Shown here: positions 18,930 to 26,605 of the stretch, piece after piece
Numbering within the stretch: the first letter of the stretch is position 1
Layout of the letters: every line of letters begins with the position of its first letter
Position numbers and translations under genes: made by a program
Source: Bacteroidia bacterium
Lineage (GTDB): Bacteria > Bacteroidota > Bacteroidia > UKL13-3
Assembly (NCBI GenBank): GCA_018058135.1
Contig: JAGPCK010000012.1
Coordinates: 1 to 63,021, forward strand
Reading direction: 5' to 3'
DNA length: 63,021 bases
The notes under the pieces: model-generated
Databases searched by the model: none
The model's input: only the letters and a program-made list of their open reading frames with translations
What the model was told of the DNA's origin: nothing

Positions 18930-19539
18930 AGTATTATCAATTATATTTTATAATATTGCTGTTCTATTATTTGCTGGCTGTGAACCAGAAAGAATAAGCA
19001 TTGAAGGCCCTCCAATAAATGCTCACTATATTGTTGAACCGGATACAGATATTGTAAAAGTTGGCGATACAGTTTACATATCGCTTGAAATTCCAGCTCA
19101 TTTTTTATTGAACAATGGTGATTCGCAGTTTATTTTTGATGGAGATTTTGATTTACCTATAAGTATGAAAAAGTACGATATTTCAGAACCGGGTTCAGTT
19201 TGGAGTTTGCCTTCTTTGCAAGATTGTCATACATTTTCAGTATATGGTTATTTTAGCAAAAATAAAAATGGAACAGGAGTAACAGGAATAAACACGCTGT
19301 TGACAAACGGGGTTTATCTATTCAAAATGGGAATCATTCCTTTAAAGCAAAATCTTTTTTGGTTTACTGTTACACGTGATGGTTATTTTCATTCGGGTAA
19401 ACTAAATACCTATGTTTATTCAGACTTTGCAGGAGTAAACAGGAATCATCATTTAATAGATACAATCCCGGGGATGCAAGGATGGCTAAGTACTGATGAG
19501 GCTAACGAAGGGACATTTGCATTTCAAGTAACAGATTAG
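18913..19539 (+). CDS. Small lipoprotein, unknown; paralogue of the next gene
   Basis: A 208-residue product with a lipoprotein signal (IIFYNIAVLLFAGCEPERI; the Cys is the lipidation site). The mature part is beta-rich (IVEPDTDIVKVGDTVYISLEIPAHF, YLFKMGIIPLKQNLFWFTVTRDG) and ends FAFQVTD. The ATG at 18913 overlaps the stop of the preceding HExxH lipoprotein gene, which indicates cotranscription. The same order of motifs (C-D/E-PER, D-T-I/V-x-I-x-D-T-I/V-W/Y-I, FKMGxxP, and the final FAF/YAF) recurs in the broken neighbour at 19624. Function unknown. Confidence 0.65.
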   Translation: MSMDSKVLSIIFYNIAVLLFAGCEPERISIEGPPINAHYIVEPDTDIVKVGDTVYISLEIPAHFLLNNGDSQFIFDGDFDLPISMKKYDISEPGSVWSLPSLQDCHTFSVYGYFSKNKNGTGVTGINTLLTNGVYLFKMGIIPLKQNLFWFTVTRDGYFHSGKLNTYVYSDFAGVNRNHHLIDTIPGMQGWLSTDEANEGTFAFQVTD

Positions 19540-19623
19540 TAACCCTTAACAGGCATTTAAATACTCTCTTTTCTCTAAGGCTTAAACAAGCTCATAATAC
19601 TCTGAAAATTTTTGTAATAAGCT

Positions 19624-20258
19624 ATGAGTAGTTTTTTTTAAATTTTATTCTTATTTTATTTGGACTATCTATTTTTGTTGCCTGTGATCCTGAAAGATTA
19701 GGAGAAGAAGATTACTTCATATCCAACACCGACTTCATTATATCGCCCGATACGTCAGAAATCAGGATTAATGATACCATTTGGATTGCTTTTGAGGCAA
19801 GCAATGTTTTTACAGCATCTACAGGTAGATTCAAAGTTGTTTCGGATGTTGATGCCAACATGCCTATTTGGGTTTACAGGATAAATACAGGTAGCACTTG
19901 GATTAGGGCAAGTATATTAGATTGCGGTTATGTTCCAATAGAGGGCAATTATACTACACATGCTGGTACAAATTCTATATCCTATTTTACTCCAATTTAT
20001 TACAATAATAAGTATCATTTTAAAATGGGTTTTGTTCCACATGTAGCAGATACATTCTTTATTCAGGTGAAGTCGAGTATTGAACAAAAAAAAGGAGAAG
20101 CATTTGAAATTAAAGCATCTTTTTTGGGCACAAAACAAAATCTGGATTTAATTACACCTCACGACTATTGGAACAAAAGTTATGATACCCAATCAGGTTT
20201 ATATGCTTTTGTTGTGCATTGGACTAGATTGTTAATTATAGCATCACAGTATTGCTGA
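19624..20258 (+). pseudogene. Second small lipoprotein, reading frame broken at a T8 tract
   Basis: An open frame from 19632 encodes a clear lipoprotein signal (FFLNFILILFGLSIFVACDPERLG) and a beta-rich domain like that of the preceding gene (INDTIWIAFEASNVF, YHFKMGFVPHVADTFFIQVKS, GLYAFVV). It has no in-frame start. The ATG at 19624 (ATG AGT AGT) runs into TAA after the T8 tract at 19632-19639. One extra T would join it perfectly to the lipoprotein frame, giving MSSFFLNFILIL. So this is a frameshift pseudogene, a slippage (phase-variable) gene in the off state, or a homopolymer sequencing error. The shorter ATG-initiated piece from 19860 would lack the signal peptide. Confidence 0.6.
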
Positions 20259-20327
20259 ATTCAATTAGATGCTCATATACCCAAAACAGGAAATGGAGCA
20301 TAAAAAACAATAAGAAACATATCTCAT

Positions 20328-20335
20328 TATATTTG
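20328..20335 (+). promoter_or_regulatory. -7 element of surE
   Basis: TATATTTG, exact TAnnTTTG, ending four bases before the surE ATG at 20340. The mRNA should be leaderless or nearly so. Confidence 0.65.
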
Positions 20336-20339
20336 CGGC

Positions 20340-21122
20340 ATGAGTAAAGTACGACCTTTGATTTTGGTTTCGAACGATGATGGCATCACAGCTCCGGGCA
20401 TACGGGCTTTGGTAGAAGCCGTGCAACCATTGGGTGATGTGGTGATTGTGGCACCCGATAGTCCGCAGTCGGGTATGGGCCATGCTGTTACTATAAGTAA
20501 ACCCTTGCGTTTAGATCAGATTCGTACGGATATTTACGGGGAGTTGCAGGCTTGGCAATGCTCAGGTACTCCTGCTGATTGTGTGAAACTGGCAGTTTCC
20601 AAAGTGCTGCACCGCAAACCCGATTTATTGGTATCAGGTATTAACCATGGTTCCAATTCTTCTATTAACGTGATCTATTCAGGCACTATGTCGGCCGCTG
20701 TGGAAGGAGCCATTGAAAGCATTCCTTCCGTAGGTTTTTCTCTGCTCGACTACAGTTACGATGCCGATTTCAGTTATGCCAAAAAGGTGGCGAATACCGT
20801 AGCCAAAAATATTTTGACTAATGGTTTGCCAAAAGGCACTTTACTTAATGTGAACATCCCTAAACTAAAAGAAGCTGAAAGCAAAGGAATAAAAGTTTGC
20901 CGGCAAGCATTAGCTAAATGGGAAGAGGAGTTTGACGAGCGCAAAGACCCTAATGGCCGTACCTATTATTGGCTCACCGGAAAATTTGTGAACTACGATA
21001 AAGGGGAAGACACCGATGAGTGGGCATTGCAAAATGGCTACGTATCCTTGGTGCCTGTACATTTTGACCTCACTGCACATGAGAGTATAGCATTTATTAA
21101 TCAATGGAACCTGAATGATTAA
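20340..21122 (+). CDS. surE: 5'/3'-nucleotidase SurE
   Basis: SurE dephosphorylates nucleoside monophosphates and short polyphosphates using a divalent metal. The 260-residue protein shows the N-terminal metal site ILVSNDDGITAPGIRAL (paired Asp), the VVIVAPDSPQSGMGHAVTI loop, CSGTPADCVKLAV and LLVSGINHGSNSSINVIYSGTMSAAVEGA, all family signatures. The C-terminal TDEWALQNGYVSLVPVHFDLTA is also typical. It overlaps the next gene by 8 bp and is followed by lpxB, a common gene order in Bacteroidota. Confidence 0.96.
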   Translation: MSKVRPLILVSNDDGITAPGIRALVEAVQPLGDVVIVAPDSPQSGMGHAVTISKPLRLDQIRTDIYGELQAWQCSGTPADCVKLAVSKVLHRKPDLLVSGINHGSNSSINVIYSGTMSAAVEGAIESIPSVGFSLLDYSYDADFSYAKKVANTVAKNILTNGLPKGTLLNVNIPKLKEAESKGIKVCRQALAKWEEEFDERKDPNGRTYYWLTGKFVNYDKGEDTDEWALQNGYVSLVPVHFDLTAHESIAFINQWNLND

Positions 21123-21408
21123 GTTAGACAAAGACCATTTTTTAGTCGGTTTTATTCCGGCCCTTATTATGCCTGTATTGGTAGGTGTAGGATATTATTT
21201 TTACAAGTTCGGATTTCAATCGTCTGAAGACTATATGGAGATTTTTTTACGGGAAGAAATGTTATCTCCTCTATTGGCTCTCGGTTGTTTTTTTAATCTG
21301 GTTATCTTTTTTGTGCTGCTCAAGTTATATCTGGAGCGTAGTGCGCAAGGGGTAATTTTTGCTACCATACTTTACGGAGTAGGTATTGCTATACTGAAAA
21401 TGTTTTAA
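21115..21408 (+). CDS. Small three-helix membrane protein between surE and lpxB
   Basis: A 97-residue protein with three hydrophobic stretches (FLVGFIPALIMPVLVGVGYYFY, LLALGCFFNLVIFFVLLKLYL, GVIFATILYGVGIAILKMF). Its ATG overlaps the end of surE, and it ends three bases before the lpxB ATG, so translational coupling is likely. I do not recognise a named family. Position between surE and lpxB suggests an envelope-related role, which is inference only. Confidence 0.7.
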   Translation: MIKLDKDHFLVGFIPALIMPVLVGVGYYFYKFGFQSSEDYMEIFLREEMLSPLLALGCFFNLVIFFVLLKLYLERSAQGVIFATILYGVGIAILKMF

Positions 21409-21411
21409 CGA

Positions 21412-22521
21412 ATGAAGTACTATCTCATAGCCGGTGAAGCCTCAGGAGACTTGCATGCCTCTAACCTGCTGAGGGAATTAAAGCTTTGCGGCAACGATGC
21501 GCAATTCCGTGGTTTTGGTGGTGATTTGATGCAGGCCCAGGGAATGGAGGTAGTGAAACATTACCGCGAAATGTCGTTTATGGGCATTATAGAGGTGCTT
21601 AAAAATCTGGGTTCCATTTCGCGCAATCTGGCATTGGCTAAAGAAGATATATTGGCCTACCAACCGGATGTACTTATTCTGGTAGACTACCCCGGGTTTA
21701 ACTTGCGCATGGCTCAGTTTGCAAAGAGCAAGGGCATTAAAGTGATTTATTACATCTCTCCCAAGTTGTGGGCATGGAAAGAATCACGGGTAAAAAAAAT
21801 GCGTGCGTACGTAGATTTGCTCTTACTTATATTACCCTTTGAGGTCGAGTTTTACCGCAAGCATCAATATGAAAAAGCCGTTTATGTAGGCAATCCTGTA
21901 GTGGATGCTGTGCGTGCATTTCAACCTGATGCTGATTTCAGAAGAAAGTATCAGTTAGAAAATAAAAAGATAATAGCCCTTTTGCCGGGTAGTCGCGTGC
22001 ATGAGCTGGAACACATGCTGCCGCTTATGCTAAAGGTATCGGAGCAATTTGAAGGGTATGAATTTGTAATTGCACAGGCACCGGGGTTAGACGACAGCAT
22101 TTACCAACATTTGCTTAACGGCTCGCGCATTAAGGTAGTAAAGGCACATACGTATGATTTGTTGTCGAATGCAGAAGCCGCTTTAGTTACCTCCGGCACA
22201 GCTACTCTGGAAACGGCTTTGTTTCATGTGCCGCAGGTTGTTTGCTATAAAATAAGTGCAGTTACTTACGCTATAGGTAAACCCTTTGTCAAAATAAGCT
22301 TGTACTCCTTACCTAATATTATTGTGGGAAGAGAGATTATACGGGAGCTCATTCAAAGTGATTTAACAGTGAGCAATATGGTAGAAGAGCTTAAGGCAGC
22401 ATTACCCACCGGAACCAAGCACAGCAGTATAACTTCAGGATACACTGAGTTAGCTAAACTGCTGGGTAATACCCATGCTTCAGCAAATGCAGCAAAAAAA
22501 ATCACGGAGTTTTTGCAGTAA
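21412..22521 (+). CDS. lpxB: Lipid-A-disaccharide synthase
   Basis: LpxB is the GT19 glycosyltransferase that joins UDP-diacylglucosamine and lipid X to form the tetraacyl disaccharide of lipid A, acting at the inner face of the inner membrane. The 369-residue protein has YYLIAGEASGDLHASNLLREL, FRGFGGDLMQAQGMEVV, YYISPKLWAWKESRVKKM, YVGNPVVDAV, LLPGSRVHELEHMLPLML and the VTSGTATLETALF donor-site motif. All are in family order at family length. It is the last gene of the surE operon, followed by tRNA-Ala with its own promoter. Confidence 0.96.
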   Translation: MKYYLIAGEASGDLHASNLLRELKLCGNDAQFRGFGGDLMQAQGMEVVKHYREMSFMGIIEVLKNLGSISRNLALAKEDILAYQPDVLILVDYPGFNLRMAQFAKSKGIKVIYYISPKLWAWKESRVKKMRAYVDLLLLILPFEVEFYRKHQYEKAVYVGNPVVDAVRAFQPDADFRRKYQLENKKIIALLPGSRVHELEHMLPLMLKVSEQFEGYEFVIAQAPGLDDSIYQHLLNGSRIKVVKAHTYDLLSNAEAALVTSGTATLETALFHVPQVVCYKISAVTYAIGKPFVKISLYSLPNIIVGREIIRELIQSDLTVSNMVEELKAALPTGTKHSSITSGYTELAKLLGNTHASANAAKKITEFLQ

Positions 22522-22534
22522 ACCTCTGAATACA

Positions 22535-22542
22535 TATATTTG
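22535..22542 (+). promoter_or_regulatory. -7 element of the tRNA-Ala gene
   Basis: TATATTTG, exact TAnnTTTG, 12 bp upstream of the first base of the mature tRNA. Confidence 0.65.
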
Positions 22543-22553
22543 CACCCCACAAA

Positions 22554-22627
<74 letters not shown>

Positions 22628-22633
22628 CTAAAT

Positions 22634-22671
22634 TGGCATACTCAGGTTTAACCTTGGTATGCCAGTTTTTT
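22634..22671 (+). terminator. Terminator after tRNA-Ala
   Basis: TGGCATAC (22634-22641) pairs with GTATGCCA (22657-22664), with inner AGGT/ACCT pairs, followed by a T6 run. Confidence 0.85.
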
Positions 22672-22675
22672 ATTC

Positions 22676-22698
22676 GCCAGCTCCTGCTTTTAGCTGGC
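22676..22698. repeat. Second hairpin downstream of tRNA-Ala
   Basis: GCCAGCT and AGCTGGC form a perfect 7-bp inverted repeat around a 9-nt loop containing TTTT. It could be a back-up terminator or a site near the end of the island. Nothing else gene-like is seen on the plus strand from 22672 to 23141. Confidence 0.4.
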
Positions 22699-22864
22699 AA
22701 TCCAAAGAAATACCCAATTTATTTGTGGGGACGAAACCGGTTGTTTTTCTTATCATACATGATTCCTTAAGGAAACACCATATTTTGAATAAGTTGTTTC
22801 TCCTGATAGCTTGCTGAGGACCATGTTCCATAAGGTTCAGGCTATATGCGATAATCTAGTTGAT

Positions 22865-23091
22865 TTAATCTACAGGGTTCAACACCTGATCATCCGGTTT
22901 TCGGAGTTCATGCAGAATACCATCCTTTTTAACCAGGAACTTTTCAGTGAATGGGCGAACTGGTAAGCAGCAATCTCGTCCATTATGTAGAGTTCCTCCA
23001 ACCGTTGTAGTTTCTGTTCCACAATCTGAAGATTCTATTTAAAAGGGATGTGTTGTCTGTTTTGGCCTCCTTTAACGGGTAACTTATTCAT
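22865..23091 (-). pseudogene. Degraded coding remnant, possibly of a recombinase
   Basis: On the minus strand an ATG at 23091 begins MNKLPVKGGQNRQHIPFK, meets a stop, and the same frame continues NLQIVEQKLQRLEELYIMDEI, an acidic coiled-coil-like stretch. After one frame change the text continues KFLVKKDGILHELRKPDDQV to a stop. The coding look across one stop and one frameshift suggests a decayed gene. The coiled-coil plus small C-terminal part is reminiscent of the end of large serine recombinases, and the position beside a tRNA fits an integration gene. The family assignment is a guess. Confidence 0.3.
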
Positions 23092-23141
23092 GTAAATATG
23101 ATTGTCAAATATGGCACCTCTGATTCAATGAATAAAATATG

Positions 23142-24188
23142 TTATTTATTTGTCTGCTTTTCCCGCAACACACGGCTGTTAAATTCCTCCAGTTTAATAT
23201 CATTTATAAAATAATTAAATGGTACTGCATCGCAGTCTTTAAACAAGTAGTTCATTAGTGACCCCATATCGTCTACGATTAATTGGCATTTAGCACTTGC
23301 AACCCTCGCTTCTTGTTGTGCTTGCTTAGTTGAATCTTTTTGATCTTTACTATAGTCCTTTGGAATGGGTTTTTGTACTATTTTATTCAATTCACATATC
23401 TCATTGTTCCAAAAATCATTTATTTTTAACTTTCCTGTTGCAGAACTCACATTATATTCTCCTTCACAGATATCAGATAATTTTATAACAATTGTGTTTT
23501 TTGAGAACTTTTGTGGAATCTGTTTCTTTATACCATTTAAATCATTAACGTAATCTTCATTATGGAAAGTGCTTTTGCCAATAAGTTTTATAACAATTAT
23601 CTTCTCATCTATTGAATTATAATAGCCGAAAAGAGAGCCTACACTTAAATATTCAACATCTCTTACATCCCTCCTGTCCACAATGTAACCAAATACATCT
23701 TGTATTCGATTGATTACGTGTTCTGCTTGTTCTGAATAGGCAGTAAGATAGGAGACCATAAGTTTTGGTGTCTTGGATGCATTCTTTCTTCCTTTACTTT
23801 TGGCTACTTTTTTTTTGTTTGAGATATACTCATCCCAAGGTGCTCCATACGCATATAATGCACATAAATCAATTTGCCATTTCCTATGGCTTACAGGATC
23901 TTTTTTATTTTTTACATCTCTATAGAAGAAGTCTCTAAAGAAAGATTCAGTCGGTGATATTACTTCAATAGGTTCACTTTTAGTAGGCTGGTAAATCACA
24001 ATCCAATCTTTACTCTTCATCATCTCTTGAAAGCTCTTTACTATCTTTTGATGATTTTTTGCATCAGATTCATACAACTTTCCTTCACCTCGATTGTTTA
24101 AGAACGCAAGTTCTACATCATAACGTAATTTATCAGCATCCGATTTTTTTAAACGAATGTTCTTTTTTTCAGAATGGAAAGGTGTCAT
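23142..24188 (-). CDS. Unknown island protein, divergent from the ubiquitin-like operon
   Basis: A 348-residue soluble protein, very Lys-rich (for example NKKKVAKSKGRKNASK near the middle). I do not recognise it. The N-terminal third holds SFFRDFFYRDVKNKKDPVS and RKWQIDLCALYAYGAPWDEYI, which reads like a compact helical domain. The middle (KLMVSYLTAYSEQAEHVINRI then VEYLSVGSLFGYYNSIDEKI) alternates strands and helices like a Rossmann-type fold. There is no signal peptide or membrane helix. It is transcribed away from the operon at 24355 across a 166-bp gap. A sensor, effector or regulator of the conjugation system is possible by position only. Confidence 0.6.
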   Translation of the reverse strand: MTPFHSEKKNIRLKKSDADKLRYDVELAFLNNRGEGKLYESDAKNHQKIVKSFQEMMKSKDWIVIYQPTKSEPIEVISPTESFFRDFFYRDVKNKKDPVSHRKWQIDLCALYAYGAPWDEYISNKKKVAKSKGRKNASKTPKLMVSYLTAYSEQAEHVINRIQDVFGYIVDRRDVRDVEYLSVGSLFGYYNSIDEKIIVIKLIGKSTFHNEDYVNDLNGIKKQIPQKFSKNTIVIKLSDICEGEYNVSSATGKLKINDFWNNEICELNKIVQKPIPKDYSKDQKDSTKQAQQEARVASAKCQLIVDDMGSLMNYLFKDCDAVPFNYFINDIKLEEFNSRVLREKQTNK

Positions 24189-24312
24189 GTTTGGGTATTA
24201 ATTTTAACTCAAATATCAGCATTTATTCTGTAACTTTTATTGTCAGAAAATAAAGTCAAAATAAAGACAGATTAAAGACACCGCCTTTTTTCTTTTAGAT
24301 TAAAAATGGAAA

Positions 24313-24320
24313 TACTTTTG
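24313..24320 (+). promoter_or_regulatory. -7 element of the ubiquitin-like operon
   Basis: TACTTTTG, exact TAnnTTTG, 34 bp before the ATG at 24355. It probably drives the first module (24355-26319). Confidence 0.55.
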
Positions 24321-24354
24321 TATCGAAGTCATTCTTAAAACACTTCTAAAAATT

Positions 24355-24837
24355 ATGGTAACAGTTAAGAACAAACAATCAGCTCAAACTGTAAAGCTGA
24401 GCACCGTTGGTGGAGAGGAAATCCCACCGGGCGGATGGAGAGGAGGGGAAGAGATTCCTCCTGGAGGATGGCGGGGTGGTGAAGAAATCCCACCGGGTGG
24501 CTGGCGTGGAGGCGAGGAAATTCCTCCGGGTGGCTGGAGGGCAGTAATTGATACCTACCGTTCAAAAAACGGTAGGTACTTTTTCAAATTCAGGTTCTAT
24601 CCAGTTGGAACTTACTATGACGTGGATATAATGGCAATGCCAGACTATAATGGAAGAGCAAACGACTTGCATACGACACATAGGTTACGATCCGAACGAA
24701 GCGATTGCGAATACAAAATTTGTTTTGGGAATCCCAGCACAATGTCTGATTTAGATACGGCAAGGAGATGGGCAGCATCATGGAGCGAACTAACAGTAAA
24801 ATATATTGAAACTGGGGCACAATTTCCGAATACATAA
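24355..24837 (+). CDS. Small protein with four perfect GGEEIPPGGWR repeats
   Basis: A 160-residue cytoplasmic protein. Residues 1-18 are a short polar leader. Residues 19-62 are four uninterrupted copies of an 11-residue unit, GGEEIPPGGWR. Residues 63-160 form a predicted alpha/beta domain (RYFFKFRFYPVGTYYDVDI, then DLDTARRWAASWSELTVKYIETGAQF at the end). I do not recognise the family. It is the first gene of the island operon, 24 bp before a JAB/E1 fusion gene. Each repeat carries two Gly-Gly pairs, the kind of sequence that ubiquitin-like activating enzymes and JAB peptidases act on. So it could be a substrate, a processed precursor or a scaffold; that is inference. Confidence 0.8.
   Translation: MVTVKNKQSAQTVKLSTVGGEEIPPGGWRGGEEIPPGGWRGGEEIPPGGWRGGEEIPPGGWRAVIDTYRSKNGRYFFKFRFYPVGTYYDVDIMAMPDYNGRANDLHTTHRLRSERSDCEYKICFGNPSTMSDLDTARRWAASWSELTVKYIETGAQFPNT
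24409..24540 (+). repeat. Four tandem 33-bp units encoding GGEEIPPGGWR
   Basis: The four units are contiguous and in frame. At the protein level they are identical. At the DNA level every codon except Trp varies synonymously among the copies (for example the second Gly is GGA, GGG, GGT and GGC). The repeat is therefore old and selected, not a fresh slippage product. Confidence 0.95.
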
Positions 24838-24861
24838 CAACCATATAAACTTTGATAAATT

Positions 24862-26319
24862 ATGTTTGGTAATAAAAAAAGAAAAGATAAAGAAAACAAA
24901 AATAGCGCAGCTAATAGCAGGGAAAGCTTTGTGATACTTGAAAGCGCGTATCAGGAAGTTTTGCGAACTGTGGGCAGCAGGCATCCTGAATCAGGAGGCA
25001 TATTGTTGGGATCACGTGAGGATTATGTGATACAGAAGTTTGTATTTGATGCGGGCGGTTCTATGAGCCATGCTGCTTATGATCCAGACACCAACTTTCT
25101 TAATAAGACTATAAAAAAAGAGTGGGAAGAGAACAAGCTGGCATTACTCGGATTCATTCACTCGCACCCACGAGGTATAGACCGCTTAAGCGGTGACTGG
25201 GGTAACAATACAGGCGACATTGGTTATTTAAAAGGCATCTTCAGGGCTATTCCGGCACTTCAGAAATTTCTTGTGCCCATTATGTTCACGCCTGCTGATG
25301 GTGGTCCTTTAAAGATATTCCCTTACATAGCCTATCGCGGTAACGAAGAAGGCTATCAGGCAGGTGAGTTTACCATTATTAAGGATGAGCAATACAGACA
25401 GGAGGTTAAACCTGCACAGGAAAAGGAAAAAACTGTTGATTTTAATCCTTCACGTTTAAAAGGATCGGTTGATTACGACTTGTTGCGGAAATCGCAAGTA
25501 ACCTGTGTGGGTGTGGGTGGAGCCAATGGTATTTGTGAAAGCTTAGTGCGCTCGGGATTGGGTTCTATAGTGCTGATCGATTTTGATACCGTAGATGAAA
25601 ACAATATCGTAACGCAAGGCTATTATAGAAACGATATAGGCAAACTGAAGGTAGATGTACTGAAAGAACGTCTACTGAATATTAACCCGAGGCTGAAGAT
25701 TCAAACAGTTGCCAAAGACTTTTTAAAATTATCCGAATCCGAAGAATCCACATATATAGGACAAGCAGACCTGTTGTTAATGATGACAGATAATTTTCAT
25801 GCACAGGCTCATGGAAATATAATGGGGCTAAAATATCAGGTTCCGAGCGTGTTTGCGATTACATACGCAAAAGCAAGGTGTTCTGAAATTACCTTTACTA
25901 TACCGGGAGTAACGCCTGCCTGCCATAGATGTGCAGTAAGCAGCCGCTATGATGAATACTTAAACAAAGGCTACGAGAATGACGTAACGTCAACAGGTAG
26001 CACCAATTTCCATACGCAATATCTAAACTCATCCATTGGCCTATTGTCATTGGCCATTTTGCATCATGAGACACTAGGGTTTGAATTTAGCGGCTGGTTC
26101 GGAAAAAAGTGGGAAAGAAACCTGATCCAATTACGCACTTCACCTTTTTACGAAAGCAATTTATTTGCGCGCACTTTTGAAGGAAATGAGCGGGTGTACA
26201 GCTTTGATTCAATCTGGCAAAAAATTGAACCGGAAGCACCACCTAAGTACAAACAATGTCCTGATTGTGGTGGTCAAGGTGATTTACGTGAAGCATTTTT
26301 GTTTCACCAATCGAAATAA
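24862..26319 (+). CDS. JAB peptidase-E1 (ThiF) fusion, divergent type
   Basis: A 485-residue protein. Residues ~22-175 are a JAB/JAMM isopeptidase-like domain: E43 in HPESGGILLG, then H100 and H102 in GFIHSHPRG with S110/D112 after it. The spacing is S-x-D rather than the usual S-x2-D. Residues ~200-470 are a ThiF/E1 adenylating domain: GVGGANG nucleotide loop (217-223), acidic D240/D242, N247/N248, and two CxxC zinc pairs (C354/C357 and C466/C469). The position that is Cys in the other E1 of this island (C298) is Met-Thr-Asp here. It probably activates or processes a ubiquitin-like tail. It follows the repeat protein, likely as its partner. Confidence 0.85.
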   Translation: MFGNKKRKDKENKNSAANSRESFVILESAYQEVLRTVGSRHPESGGILLGSREDYVIQKFVFDAGGSMSHAAYDPDTNFLNKTIKKEWEENKLALLGFIHSHPRGIDRLSGDWGNNTGDIGYLKGIFRAIPALQKFLVPIMFTPADGGPLKIFPYIAYRGNEEGYQAGEFTIIKDEQYRQEVKPAQEKEKTVDFNPSRLKGSVDYDLLRKSQVTCVGVGGANGICESLVRSGLGSIVLIDFDTVDENNIVTQGYYRNDIGKLKVDVLKERLLNINPRLKIQTVAKDFLKLSESEESTYIGQADLLLMMTDNFHAQAHGNIMGLKYQVPSVFAITYAKARCSEITFTIPGVTPACHRCAVSSRYDEYLNKGYENDVTSTGSTNFHTQYLNSSIGLLSLAILHHETLGFEFSGWFGKKWERNLIQLRTSPFYESNLFARTFEGNERVYSFDSIWQKIEPEAPPKYKQCPDCGGQGDLREAFLFHQSK

Positions 26320-26377
26320 CCACCACCTAATGTATATATGATTGAAATTTAATAATGAAAGCCGATATATTATAAAA

Positions 26378-26528
26378 AGTAAAACCCAACCTCCCGTTGT
26401 AGCAGGTGATTGGGTTTCTAAAGGGTTTAAAAGTTTTCGCGGACTTCTGGTTGAGACTTATCATCTCAAGTACACCCTTTTTAATCGTGTGACAAATGTA
26501 ATGGTTTCTATGAAACTGTGCAAATGTA
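26378..26528 (-). ncRNA. Candidate structured minus-strand small RNA (or bidirectional terminator)
   Basis: The 286-bp gap between the two modules is packed with nested inverted repeats. AAAGGGT (26420-26426) pairs with ACCCTTT (26474-26480), enclosing TTGAGA (26451-26456) with TCTCAA (26464-26469). AAACCCAA (26382-26389) pairs with TTGGGTTT (26410-26417), followed on the minus strand by TTTTACTTTTT. Two exact minus-strand -7 boxes TACATTTG lie at 26493-26500 and 26521-26528. Together they outline a 110-140-nt minus-strand transcript with a terminator. A terminator for the preceding gene is the alternative. The weak 77-codon reading across this stretch (26342-26575) is more likely spurious. 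Confidence 0.4.
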
Positions 26529-26605
26529 GCACGATAGGCTACAGCACAGGTAAAACGGCCTTCTCACCTGTATAAAGCGGAGGTCAAAATAGAATTAAAT
26601 TACAA

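Noticed and set aside
24409..24540. Recent slippage expansion of the 33-bp repeat
   Set aside because: The copies differ synonymously at ten of eleven codons, which a recent duplication would not show.
26342..26575. 77-codon open reading frame between the two ubiquitin-like modules
   Set aside because: It starts with TTG, has no recognisable domain, and coincides with dense inverted repeats that explain the conservation better as RNA or terminator.
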